From Tardiphaga sp052076105 (GTDB lineage: Bacteria; Pseudomonadota; Alphaproteobacteria; Rhizobiales; Xanthobacteraceae), in assembly GCF_052076105.1 (NCBI RefSeq), contig NZ_CP197245.1, positions 5,580,001-5,644,000 on the forward strand: DNA of 64,000 bases, in the 5' to 3' direction. Of this stretch, positions 1-7,922 are shown one piece after another. The translations under genes were made by a program, and so were the position numbers. The notes beneath the pieces are model-generated. The model saw nothing but the letters and a program-made list of their open reading frames with translations, had not been told where the DNA came from and did not search any database. Numbering within the stretch: position 1 is the stretch's first letter; the number at the start of each line of letters is the position of its first letter.

Positions 1-813
1 GTCACCAACAACTGGTCGCTCTCGAAGCAGTTGCCGTCGTCTTACAAGGAGCGCGACATCACGCTGCTGGCGGCGCGCGGCGCCCGTGCCTTTCACGAGA
101 TGTATCCGATCTCGGTCAATCCCGCCGAACCCGGCCGCGTCTATCGCACGCTGAATTACGGCCCTCATCTCGAGGTCTTCATGCTGGACGAGCGCAGCTA
201 TCGCGGTCCCAACGGCCCGAACCTGCAGGAGACCTATGGTCCGGAGGCGTATTTCATCGGGCCGGAGCAGATGGCCTGGCTAAAGCGCGCCTTGATGGCG
301 TCGAAGGCCACCTGGAAAGTCATCGCCTCCGACATGCCGATCGGCCTCGTCGTCTACGACAATGCCGCCGACAGGACGGGCTCGGAGGCGATCGCGCAGG
401 GCGACGGTCCGGTGCGCGGTCGCGAGCTGGAAATCGCCGATATCCTGCGCTTCATCAAATCGGCCGGCATTCGCAACACGGTCTGGCTGACCGCCGACGT
501 GCATTACACGGCGGCGCATTACTACAACCCGGACAAGGCGCAGTTTCAGGATTTCGAGCCGTTTTGGGAGTTTGTCTCCGGGCCGTTCCACGCCGGAACC
601 TTCGGGCCGGCGGCGCTGGACAATACCTTTGGTCCGGAGGTCCGTTTCGTGAAGGCGCCGGGGCCTGACAAGCAGAATTTACCCCCGTCTGCGGGTATGC
701 AGTTCTTCGGCCACGTCAAAATCGACGGCCAAAGCGGGCAAATGACCGTCACCCTGCGGGATCGGGCCGATACGGCCCTTTGGGCCACCGTTCTGGACCC
801 GAAATTGGGCTAA
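1..813 (+). CDS. PhoD-like alkaline phosphatase family protein, C-terminal part
   Basis: The reading frame is open from the first base, so the N-terminus lies outside the window and 270 codons remain. The fragment resembles the metallophosphatase domain of PhoD-type phosphodiesterases/phosphatases, which are exported and release phosphate from organic esters. Visible motifs are FMLDERSYRGPN, which fits the family's conserved Asp-Arg core block, and WLTADVHYTAAHYY, the late Asp-x-His metal-ligand block. A hairpin terminator follows at 881-910. The signal peptide and first metal ligands cannot be checked here. Family assignment is fairly sure; substrate is unknown. Confidence 0.8.
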   Translation, partial: VTNNWSLSKQLPSSYKERDITLLAARGARAFHEMYPISVNPAEPGRVYRTLNYGPHLEVFMLDERSYRGPNGPNLQETYGPEAYFIGPEQMAWLKRALMASKATWKVIASDMPIGLVVYDNAADRTGSEAIAQGDGPVRGRELEIADILRFIKSAGIRNTVWLTADVHYTAAHYYNPDKAQFQDFEPFWEFVSGPFHAGTFGPAALDNTFGPEVRFVKAPGPDKQNLPPSAGMQFFGHVKIDGQSGQMTVTLRDRADTALWATVLDPKLG

Positions 814-880
814 CCATTTGGCAGATTCGCATTGTTTTTCGGCGATTTCCCCCTATATTGCGCCGCAACGCGTCCGAGTA

Positions 881-910
881 CCCGGCCCCTTCTGGCCGGG
901 TTTGCTTTTG
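881..910 (+). terminator. Rho-independent terminator after the PhoD-like gene
   Basis: A 7-bp perfect stem (CCCGGCC / GGCCGGG) with a 6-nt loop is followed by TTTGCTTTT. It lies 68 bp after the phosphatase stop and separates that gene from typA. Confidence 0.75.
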
Positions 911-1056
911 GAGGGATTGCCCCAGCGCGTTTTCAGACGAGGCAGTTATCGAACGCGCTCGAGCGCAAGGCCCAACTCTAATTGATCTGGCCTTTGTCGA
1001 GCATGTCTTGTTGAACCCGCATCAGGGCACCCAGACCGTAAAACAGAAGAAGACCT

Positions 1057-2880
1057 ATGAAACTTCGCAACATTGCTATCATCGCTCACGTTGACCACGG
1101 CAAAACCACCCTCGTGGACAAGTTGCTGCAGCAGTCCGGCACCTATCGCGACAATCAGCGCGTGCAGGAACGCGCGATGGATTCGAACGATCTCGAAAAA
1201 GAACGTGGCATCACCATTCTTGCCAAGTGTACCTCGGTGCTGTGGGAAGACACCCAGATCAACATCGTCGACACCCCAGGCCACGCCGACTTCGGCGGTG
1301 AAGTCGAACGCATCCTGTCGATGGTCGACGGCGTTATCGTGCTCGTCGACGCCGCTGAAGGCCCGATGCCGCAGACCAAGTTCGTGGTCGGCAAGGCACT
1401 CAAGCTCGGCCTTCGCCCGATCGTCGCGATCAACAAGGTCGACCGTCAGGACGCCCGCATCGACGAAGTCGTCAACGAAGTGTTCGACCTGTTCGCAGCA
1501 CTCGATGCCACCGACGAGCAGCTCGACTTCCCGATCCTCTACGGATCAGGCCGCAACGGCTGGATGGCCAACAGCCCTGATGCCTCGCACGATGTTGGCA
1601 TGAAGCCGCTGTTCGAGCTGGTGCTCAAGCATGTGCCGCCGCCGGTCGTCGAAGAAGGTCCGTTCCGCCTGCTCGGCACCATTCTCGAAGCCAACAACTT
1701 CCTTGGCCGCATCATCACCGGCCGTATCGCGTCGGGTTCGGTGAAGCCGAACCAGACCGTCAAGGTTTTGTCGCGTGACGGCAAGACCGTCGAAACCGGC
1801 CGTATCTCCAAGATCCTCGCCTTCCGTGGTCTCGAGCGCCAGCCGGTGGACTTCGCGGAAGCCGGCGACATCGTCGCCATCGCGGGCCTGAGCAAGGGCA
1901 CCGTCGCCGACACGTTCTGCGATCCCACGGTCGATACGCCGATTCAGGCGCAGGCGATCGATCCGCCGACCGTGTCGATGTCCTTCATCGTCAACAACTC
2001 GCCGCTCGCCGGTACCGAAGGCGACAAGGTCACCAGCCGCCTGATCCGCGACCGCCTGCTGCGCGAAGCCGAAGGCAATGTCGCGCTCAAGGTTGTCGAA
2101 TCCGCCGACAAAGACGCGATGGAAGTCTCGGGCCGCGGCGAATTGCAGCTCGCGATCCTGATCGAGAACATGCGCCGCGAAGGTTTTGAGCTGTCGGTGT
2201 CGCGTCCTCGCGTGGTTCTCACCAAGGACGAGAACGGCAATACGCTTGAGCCGATCGAGGAAGTCGTCATCGACGTCGATGATGAGTTCTCGGGCGTCGT
2301 CGTTCAGAAGATGAGCGAGCGCAAGGCCGAAATGATGGAAATGCGTCCGTCGGGCGGCAATCGCCTGCGTCTCGTGTTCCACGCGCCGACCCGCGGCCTG
2401 ATCGGCTATCAGGGCGAACTGATGACCGATACCAAGGGCACGGCGATCATGAACCGCCTGTTCCACGATTACCTGCCCTATAAGGGCGAGATCGCCGGCC
2501 GCCGCAATGGCGTGCTGATCTCGAACGACCAGGGCGAAGCGGTGGCTTACGCCATGTTCAAGCTGGAAGATCGCGGCCCGATGATGATCGAGCCGGGCTG
2601 GAAGGTCTATCGCGGCATGATCATCGGCGAGCATACCCGCGAGAACGATCTCGAACTCAACGTTCTCAAGGGCAAGCAGCTGACCAATATCCGCACCACC
2701 TCGAAGGACGAAGCGGTGCGCCTGACCCCGCCCATCCGCATGACGCTGGAAAAGGCGCTTGCTTACATCGAGAGCGACGAGCTGGTTGAGATCACCCCGA
2801 AGTCGATCCGCCTGCGCAAGAAGCACCTCGATCCGAACGACCGCAAGCGCGCGGAAAAGAGCAAAGAAGCCGTGGCGTAA
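1057..2880 (+). CDS. typA: Ribosome-associated GTPase TypA/BipA
   Basis: This 607-residue translational GTPase binds 70S ribosomes and acts in ribosome assembly and stress adaptation. The G domain shows G1 AHVDHGKTT (10-18), the switch II block DTPGH (72-76) and G4 NKVD (126-129). EF-G-like domains II, III and V follow, then the BipA-specific C-terminal domain with RLVFHAPTRGLIGYQGEL. The length matches the family. The ATG at 1057 has a purine-rich AGAAGAAGA upstream. A strong terminator follows at 2911-2941, so it is probably monocistronic. Identification is essentially certain. Confidence 0.98.
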   Translation: MKLRNIAIIAHVDHGKTTLVDKLLQQSGTYRDNQRVQERAMDSNDLEKERGITILAKCTSVLWEDTQINIVDTPGHADFGGEVERILSMVDGVIVLVDAAEGPMPQTKFVVGKALKLGLRPIVAINKVDRQDARIDEVVNEVFDLFAALDATDEQLDFPILYGSGRNGWMANSPDASHDVGMKPLFELVLKHVPPPVVEEGPFRLLGTILEANNFLGRIITGRIASGSVKPNQTVKVLSRDGKTVETGRISKILAFRGLERQPVDFAEAGDIVAIAGLSKGTVADTFCDPTVDTPIQAQAIDPPTVSMSFIVNNSPLAGTEGDKVTSRLIRDRLLREAEGNVALKVVESADKDAMEVSGRGELQLAILIENMRREGFELSVSRPRVVLTKDENGNTLEPIEEVVIDVDDEFSGVVVQKMSERKAEMMEMRPSGGNRLRLVFHAPTRGLIGYQGELMTDTKGTAIMNRLFHDYLPYKGEIAGRRNGVLISNDQGEAVAYAMFKLEDRGPMMIEPGWKVYRGMIIGEHTRENDLELNVLKGKQLTNIRTTSKDEAVRLTPPIRMTLEKALAYIESDELVEITPKSIRLRKKHLDPNDRKRAEKSKEAVA

Positions 2881-2910
2881 GCTGCTGCAACGTTCTTTCA
2901 CTGTTACGAA

Positions 2911-2941
2911 ATGCCCGGCGAGAGCCGGGCATTTTTGTTTT
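2911..2941 (+). terminator. Rho-independent terminator of typA
   Basis: A 9-bp perfect stem (ATGCCCGGC / GCCGGGCAT) with a GAGA loop is followed by TTTTTGTTTT. It begins 31 bp after the typA stop. Confidence 0.92.
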
Positions 2942-2961
2942 GGTACATCACTCTCCGTTCG

Positions 2962-3082
2962 TCGTCCCCGCGAAGGCGGGGACCCATAACCACGGTCGGC
3001 ACAATAGAAACGGCAGGGTCACTTCGATAGCGCTTCAACCATCTCTACAGCGTATATGGATCCCCGCCTTCGCGGGGATGAC
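2962..3082. repeat. Pair of inverted REP-like palindromes
   Basis: Each unit is itself a hairpin: GTCCCCGCGAAGGCGGGGAC at 2964-2983 and ATCCCCGCCTTCGCGGGGAT at about 3060-3079. The two are in opposite orientation about 75 bp apart, so they can also pair with each other. This GTCCCCGC/GAAGGCGGGGAC type is a common intergenic palindrome in related genomes. It lies between the typA terminator and the convergent GST gene and contains no credible gene. Confidence 0.8.
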
Positions 3083-3098
3083 ATGTGGAGAGTGGGGG

Positions 3099-3764
3099 TT
3101 ACCCCTTCGGCGCGCCGACCTGCTTCAACGGATCCGCCTTCGCAAACGCCTCCATCGCCTCGCAGGCGGCGACGATGCGGTCGATGGTCGGGATGCCTGC
3201 AATCTCGATCTTCAGGACCTTCATGGTCGCAGTGATGCTGAGCAGGCAGATGTCGGCGATCGTCACCTCGTCGCCATGACAGAAGCGGCCGGTGGCGGGT
3301 TCGCTGGCGAGGCGCTTTTCCACAGCGGCGAGGCCTGTGGTGAACCAGTGCACCAGCCAGGCGCGGACCGCGGCATCGTCGAAGCCGGCAGTGATGGCCA
3401 GATATTTGCGCACCCGTGGCGTGATGAGCGGATGGGTGTCGGCAGCCACCATCGCGGCGATCGAACGCACCCGGGCGCGGCCATGCGGATCGGCCGGCAG
3501 CAGCGGCGGGGTCGGATGGGTCTCGTCGAGAAATTCCAGGATCGCCAGCGACTGTGTCAGCGGCAGGTGGCCGGGCTCGATCAGGGCCGGAATCGCGCCG
3601 AGCGGGTTGATCTTGAGGAACGCGTCGCCGCGCTGCTCACCCTTGTCGAGGTCGATCACGCGCTCGTGTGCCGCCAATCCCTTCAGGTTGAGCGCGACGC
3701 GGACGCGATAGGTCGCGGATGTCCGCCAGAAACCGTAAAGTTCGAAATCGGGTGGGGCTGTCAT
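3099..3764 (-). CDS. maiA: Zeta-class glutathione S-transferase, maleylacetoacetate isomerase type
   Basis: This 221-residue protein has the N-terminal thioredoxin-like GST fold (about 5-85) and the C-terminal helical domain (90-215). The segment TSATYRVRVALNLKG (15-29) matches the zeta-class active-site loop, whose family form is SSxxWRVRIALNLKG. NPLGAIPALIEP is the glutathione-binding cis-Pro block. Maleylacetoacetate isomerases convert maleylacetoacetate to fumarylacetoacetate in tyrosine catabolism, but no hmgA or fahA homologue is adjacent, so the substrate is inferred from class only. The ATG has GGAG upstream. It is divergent from the amine oxidase across a 93-bp region with a palindrome. 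Confidence 0.82.
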   Translation of the reverse strand: MTAPPDFELYGFWRTSATYRVRVALNLKGLAAHERVIDLDKGEQRGDAFLKINPLGAIPALIEPGHLPLTQSLAILEFLDETHPTPPLLPADPHGRARVRSIAAMVAADTHPLITPRVRKYLAITAGFDDAAVRAWLVHWFTTGLAAVEKRLASEPATGRFCHGDEVTIADICLLSITATMKVLKIEIAGIPTIDRIVAACEAMEAFAKADPLKQVGAPKG

Positions 3765-3789
3765 GCATTTTCTCCGGGGAGTAGCGGTG

Positions 3790-3806
3790 GCTTGAATAAT
3801 TCAAGC
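3790..3806. promoter_or_regulatory. Perfect 17-bp palindrome between divergent genes, candidate operator
   Basis: GCTTGAAT-A-ATTCAAGC is an exact 8-bp dyad around a central A. It lies 26 bp upstream of the GST start and 51 bp upstream of the amine-oxidase start. The position and symmetry suggest a dimeric repressor or activator site, but no regulator gene is adjacent. The function is inference. Confidence 0.45.
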
Positions 3807-3857
3807 AAGCCTTTATCCCGTTGTCACCCGTTTCCCATCCGCTGTGAATACGACGCG

Positions 3858-5111
3858 ATGACCAGACTGCCTTCCGAGATAGACGTCGCCATCATCGGCG
3901 CCGGTGCGGCCGGCCTCGGCGCCGCGCGTGCGCTGGAAGGCTCGGGGCTCTCCGTGATCGTGCTGGAAGCGCGCGACCGGATCGGCGGCCGCGCGCATAC
4001 GATCATGGCAGCGCCCGGCATTCCGTTCGATCTCGGCTGCGAATGGCTGCACTCCGCCGACAAAAACGATTTTGTCGCCATCGCGAAAGATCTCGGCTTT
4101 GCCATCGACAAGACGCGCCCGCCATGGCGCGATCACGCCTATGACGCGGCCTTCTCGAAAGAGAAGCGTGATGAATTCTTCGCCGCGATCGATGCCTTTT
4201 ACGATCGCGCCGAGGAAGCCGCCGAAAATCCCGTCGATGCGCCTGCTGCGACCTGCCTTGAGCCGGGCAATCCGTGGAATCCGATGATCGATGCGGTCTC
4301 TACCTATATCAACGGTTTCGAGCTCAAGGATGTCTCGCTGCACGACATGGATGCCTATGAGGACACCGAGATCAACTGGCGCGTGCCCGATGGCTACGGC
4401 GCGTTGATCGCGGCCTATGGCGCGCCGTGTCCGGTGGCGCTGAATACCGAAGTCACCGTGATCGATCACTCTGGTGCACGCATCCGCATCGAAACATCAC
4501 GCGGCACGCTCAGCGCGGCGAAAGTCATCGTCTGCGTACCGACCAATCTCATCGCCAATGAAAATATCCGCTTCGCATCACCCTTGCCCGGCAAGGTCGA
4601 GGCCGCCGCGGGCCTGCCGCTCGGCGCCGACAACAAGGTGATGCTGGCGCTCGCCGATGCCGACAAGTGGCCGTCCGATATCGGGTTGCGCGGCGCGGCC
4701 CTGCGCGCTGGCGTCGGCAGCTTCCACCTGCGTCCCTCCGGCCGTCCGTGTATCGCCGGCTTCTTCGGCGGCAGTTTCGCGCGCGAACTGGAAGATGCCG
4801 GCAATGGCGCGCTCGCCGCACAGAGCATCGACGAGATCGTGGCGCTGCTCGGCTCCGATATCCGCAGCCAGCTTACGCCGCTCGCGGAATCCCGCTGGTG
4901 TCACGACCGCTTTGCGCAAGGCGCTTACTCGGCGGCGAAACCCGGCCATGCCGATGCGCGCGCCGCTCTCGCGGCGCCGGTCGATGGCAGGCTGTTCTTC
5001 GCCGGCGAGGCGACATCGCCGAATTTCTTCTCAACGGCGCATGGGGCGAGGGAAAGCGGGGAGCGGGCGGCGAAGGAAGTCACAGCCGCGAGTAAGCGCG
5101 CGAAAGCCTAG
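3858..5111 (+). CDS. FAD-dependent amine oxidase (flavin monoamine oxidase family)
   Basis: This 417-residue flavoprotein has the Rossmann dinucleotide motif GAGAAGLGAARALE starting at residue 14, followed by VLEARDRIGGRAHT, the second FAD-contact block. The C-terminal RLFFAGEATSPNFFSTAHGA is the conserved FAD-binding segment of amine oxidases. Such enzymes oxidise amines to imines with release of H2O2. No signal peptide is seen, so it is probably cytoplasmic. The frame is open far upstream, but homology starts only at ATG 3858. The N-terminal extension would run across the antisense GST gene and is rejected. Substrate is unknown. Confidence 0.88.
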   Translation: MTRLPSEIDVAIIGAGAAGLGAARALEGSGLSVIVLEARDRIGGRAHTIMAAPGIPFDLGCEWLHSADKNDFVAIAKDLGFAIDKTRPPWRDHAYDAAFSKEKRDEFFAAIDAFYDRAEEAAENPVDAPAATCLEPGNPWNPMIDAVSTYINGFELKDVSLHDMDAYEDTEINWRVPDGYGALIAAYGAPCPVALNTEVTVIDHSGARIRIETSRGTLSAAKVIVCVPTNLIANENIRFASPLPGKVEAAAGLPLGADNKVMLALADADKWPSDIGLRGAALRAGVGSFHLRPSGRPCIAGFFGGSFARELEDAGNGALAAQSIDEIVALLGSDIRSQLTPLAESRWCHDRFAQGAYSAAKPGHADARAALAAPVDGRLFFAGEATSPNFFSTAHGARESGERAAKEVTAASKRAKA

Positions 5112-5120
5112 CGGAGTGCG

Positions 5121-5543
5121 CTACTCTATCACCCTTGCCCGCATCCCAGCATCCGGGACGATACACGCCTCCGTCTTTCCGAAGATGCGATAGCGGTTCG
5201 TCGCGATCAGATTGTAAACGGGATTGCGCAGTGCTCTTGGCACGGCGGACAGCACGCGCACCCATTGCCAGCCGGGCAGGTTCGACAACACCGTCAGCGC
5301 TGCGTCGGATTTGAGGTAAGCCACGCCGCCATGGATCACCGCATTAGTGTCGGGATCGGCGGGGTCGATGCCGAAATGGCGGGCTAGGCGGCTGCCATAG
5401 TCGGACTGGATCGGGGTGAAGCGAAAGCGATGATTGGTGTCGCACTTGGCCACGAACTGGATCCAACGCGAGCAGAAGACGCAGACGCCGTCATAGAGAA
5501 TGACGTCGTCATCGGGCCAGGGCTCTGTCACTGCGGTGTCCAT
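5121..5543 (-). CDS. DCC-family thiol-disulfide oxidoreductase-like protein (DUF393)
   Basis: This 140-residue protein carries the family signature YDGVCVFCSRW near the N-terminus, with the paired cysteines of a CxxC at about residues 21 and 24 and the DxxCxxC arrangement. DCC proteins are predicted thiol-disulfide oxidoreductases of mostly unknown role. The ATG at 5543 is preferred over a TTG four codons upstream. It follows the secreted hydrolase on the same strand after a 21-bp gap, so the two may share a transcript. The stop is 9 bp from the stop of the convergent amine oxidase. Confidence 0.85.
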   Translation of the reverse strand: MDTAVTEPWPDDDVILYDGVCVFCSRWIQFVAKCDTNHRFRFTPIQSDYGSRLARHFGIDPADPDTNAVIHGGVAYLKSDAALTVLSNLPGWQWVRVLSAVPRALRNPVYNLIATNRYRIFGKTEACIVPDAGMRARVIE

Positions 5544-5564
5544 CCAGTTGCGCAAGCTTGCGCG

Positions 5565-6458
5565 TCATCGCGCTGTCGCCGGGCCGGTCATAACGGCCTT
5601 GAGTGCCTTGTCCAGCGCGGCGCCATAGATGTCGTCACCGCCGTCGCTCTCCGCAAGCCAGTGCCCCTCACTCCGGAAGTCTTGCAATTCGCGGAAATCG
5701 ACTTTGTCGCCGTCCTTGCGGAACGTATCGGCGAGCTGGCGTGACAAGTCCGGCGAAAAATAGCTGTCGTTGCGCGCGACGAGCCAGATCACAGGCACAT
5801 GCGCCGTCTTGCCGAAGGCTGCGGCAGCGGCGATCAGGCGCTGCGGCGCGCAGACGTCGTGCGGCCTGTCATTGGCGTGGCCGCCGCGTCCGGGCGCAAA
5901 GGCGACGATCACTCTGACGCCTTTGGGGTTGGCGCCGGCCATGGCGAGCGCGCCCCAGCCGCCTGCGGAATGGCCGACGATGATCGCGCCGTCGCCGTGG
6001 ATGAAAGGTTGCTTGCGCATCCCGTTCATTGCGAGCGCGATGCTCTCCGCCGTTGCGCGGCCGGCGCCGAGATAGTCGGCATTGTCGCAGCCATCCTGAT
6101 CTTCCAGATAGCGTCCGCCGGTCAAGCCATGGCCGGGGCGCTCCGGCACCAGCACGGCGTAGCCACGCGCAACGAACCAGGAGGCCAGTGCGCGATATTC
6201 CGGTTGCGGCATCTGCGCGCGGCGCAGTGCGTTCTGTGTGGTGGCATGCGCGATAACAGCGAGAGGGAACGGGCCGTTGCCGGGCGGGCGAAACAGCACC
6301 GCGCGGGAACTGGTATTTGGATCGGGCGACGGCACAGACCAGAGCTGCCGGCGATGCGGTGTTTCTTCCGGGCCCTGCGCGCCTGATGTCTGGGCCGCGG
6401 CGGGTGCAGCGCTTCCGAGCAATGCAGCCAGCAGGCAAAGCGCTTGGACGTATTTCAT
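5565..6458 (-). CDS. Exported alpha/beta hydrolase
   Basis: This 297-residue protein begins with a clear Sec signal peptide (about 1-22, ending AAPAAAQ). The nucleophile elbow is GHSAGGWG with Ser164. The segment VLVPERPGHGLTGG fits the region preceding it, and the final Asp and His would lie in the C-terminal third (ARNDSYF and EGHWLAE). It resembles dienelactone-hydrolase-like or prolyl-oligopeptidase-like esterases. A periplasmic esterase is the best general call; substrate is unknown. It probably heads a two-gene unit with the DCC protein downstream. Confidence 0.85.
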   Translation of the reverse strand: MKYVQALCLLAALLGSAAPAAAQTSGAQGPEETPHRRQLWSVPSPDPNTSSRAVLFRPPGNGPFPLAVIAHATTQNALRRAQMPQPEYRALASWFVARGYAVLVPERPGHGLTGGRYLEDQDGCDNADYLGAGRATAESIALAMNGMRKQPFIHGDGAIIVGHSAGGWGALAMAGANPKGVRVIVAFAPGRGGHANDRPHDVCAPQRLIAAAAAFGKTAHVPVIWLVARNDSYFSPDLSRQLADTFRKDGDKVDFRELQDFRSEGHWLAESDGGDDIYGAALDKALKAVMTGPATAR

Positions 6459-6738
6459 GGGCGCTCAGGGACTTTCGTGCGGACGTAATGCCTGTCGCAT
6501 TCTACACGCCGCGAATCACATCGGTGCTGTGATGCACGTTGAGACGCGTGTGCAACTGCGACATGACACGCGCGATACGTGCCACCAGTGGAAAACTCGG
6601 CGCTTGGCGCGCATGGGATGCAGCTCTGTCCTTTTTCGATACAACTGATTTGGTAAACTGATGCTGAAAATCCACACGTTAACCGATAATTAACGATGGA
6701 CCTTGAAGAGCGCCCGCCGACTTGCTTTGATCCCCTCC
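6459..6738. other. 280-bp intergenic region, no gene seen
   Basis: This region separates the divergent hydrolase and GNAT genes and presumably holds both promoters. It is AT-richer near 6640-6700 (GATACAACTGATTTGG and TTAACCGATAATTAACG). No open frame with coding character was found. Confidence 0.5.
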
Positions 6739-7248
6739 ATGAGCACAACCCTGATCGAGGTTCGGCCGGCCAAAGCTGCGGATGCAGCCGCGGTGGCGTC
6801 CACCCATGACGAAGCCTGGCGTGCGGCCTATCAGGGCCTCATCCCGGGCCCCGAACTGGAAAAACTGATCAATCGCCGTGGTCCCGGCTGGTGGGATTCG
6901 GCGATCCGCAAGGGCAGCCGCGTCAGCGTGTTGTGCTTCGGCGACAAGGTCGCCGGCTATGCCAATTACGGGCGCAATCGTGCCCGCAGCCTGCAGTTCG
7001 AAGGCGAGATCTACGAACTTTACCTGCGTCCGGAATTCCAGGGCCTTGGCTTCGGCCGCCGGCTGTTCGCCTCCGCCAAGCGCGACCTCGTGCAGAGCGG
7101 GCTGAAGAGCATGGTGATCTGGGCGCTGTCGGACAATGAGGGCGCCACCGAGTTCTACCGCGCTCTGGGGGGCCGCATGGTGGCCCGCTCCTCGGAGCGT
7201 TTCGGCGCAAAATCGCTCGATAAAGTGGCATTCGCCTGGACGAATTAA
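6739..7248 (+). CDS. GNAT-family N-acetyltransferase
   Basis: This 169-residue protein matches the GNAT fold. It opens with IEVRPAKAADAAAVA, and the acetyl-CoA pyrophosphate-binding loop is seen in LRPEFQGLGFGRRLFASA, where the usual RxxGxG reads QGLGFG. The late block GATEFYRALGG is also typical. The ATG at 6739 is chosen because homology begins directly after it. A TTG at 6703 in frame would add 12 residues. The acceptor substrate is unknown. It stands alone upstream of ppa. Confidence 0.85.
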   Translation: MSTTLIEVRPAKAADAAAVASTHDEAWRAAYQGLIPGPELEKLINRRGPGWWDSAIRKGSRVSVLCFGDKVAGYANYGRNRARSLQFEGEIYELYLRPEFQGLGFGRRLFASAKRDLVQSGLKSMVIWALSDNEGATEFYRALGGRMVARSSERFGAKSLDKVAFAWTN

Positions 7249-7351
7249 GCCATTAAGCCGGTTCATTATTTTCTGGTCTCGCAGGCGTTGAATCCGGGCT
7301 CCCGCTCGGCTACGCCTGTCGCAACCTTTTCAGTCAAATCCGGAGTGTTCG

Positions 7352-7891
7352 ATGCGCCTTGACGCAATCCCGCTCGGCGCCAAGGCGCCGCATGAAGTGA
7401 ACGTCGTGATCGAGGTCCAGGTGGGCGGCGAGCCCATCAAATACGAGATGGACAAGGAATCCGGCGCGCTGTTCGTCGATCGCTTCCTCTACACGCCGAT
7501 GCGCTATCCAGGGAATTACGGCTTCATCCCGCACACTTTGTCCGGCGACGGCGATCCCTGCGACGTGCTGATCGCGAACACCCGCGCCATTGTGCCGGGT
7601 GCAGTGATGGCTTGCCGCCCTGTCGGCGTGCTTTTGATGGAAGACGAAGGCGGCCAGGACGAGAAGATCATCGCCGTGCCGACCTCAAAGCTCACCCAGC
7701 GTTACGACAAGGTGAAGAACTACAGCGATCTGCCCGAGATCACGCTGCAGCAGATCCAGCACTTCTTCGAACACTACAAGGATCTCGAGCCCGGCAAGTG
7801 GGTCAAGGTGGTGCGCTGGGGCGACGCCGCCGACGCACAGCGCCTGATCCAGGAAGGCATCGACCGCGCCAAAGCGGCCAAGACCAAGTAA
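7352..7891 (+). CDS. ppa: Inorganic pyrophosphatase
   Basis: This 179-residue family I soluble pyrophosphatase hydrolyses PPi to two phosphates and drives biosynthetic reactions. The signature DGDPCDVLI carries the conserved metal-binding aspartates, YGFIPHTL precedes it, and DEGGQDEKIIAVP supplies further metal and phosphate ligands. The length matches bacterial Ppa. The ATG follows CGGAGTG. The M20 peptidase gene starts 31 bp after the stop. Confidence 0.97.
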   Translation: MRLDAIPLGAKAPHEVNVVIEVQVGGEPIKYEMDKESGALFVDRFLYTPMRYPGNYGFIPHTLSGDGDPCDVLIANTRAIVPGAVMACRPVGVLLMEDEGGQDEKIIAVPTSKLTQRYDKVKNYSDLPEITLQQIQHFFEHYKDLEPGKWVKVVRWGDAADAQRLIQEGIDRAKAAKTK

Positions 7892-7922
7892 CAGAGATCG
7901 GCGTAGCAGAAGGGGACTTCCG

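Noticed and set aside
1546..2901. Long open frame antisense to typA
   Set aside because: It mirrors the codon pattern of typA, has no recognisable domain, and its composition is that of a GC-rich shadow frame.
2940..3857. N-terminal extension of the amine oxidase frame
   Set aside because: It crosses the REP palindromes and the antisense GST gene; amine-oxidase homology begins at 3858.
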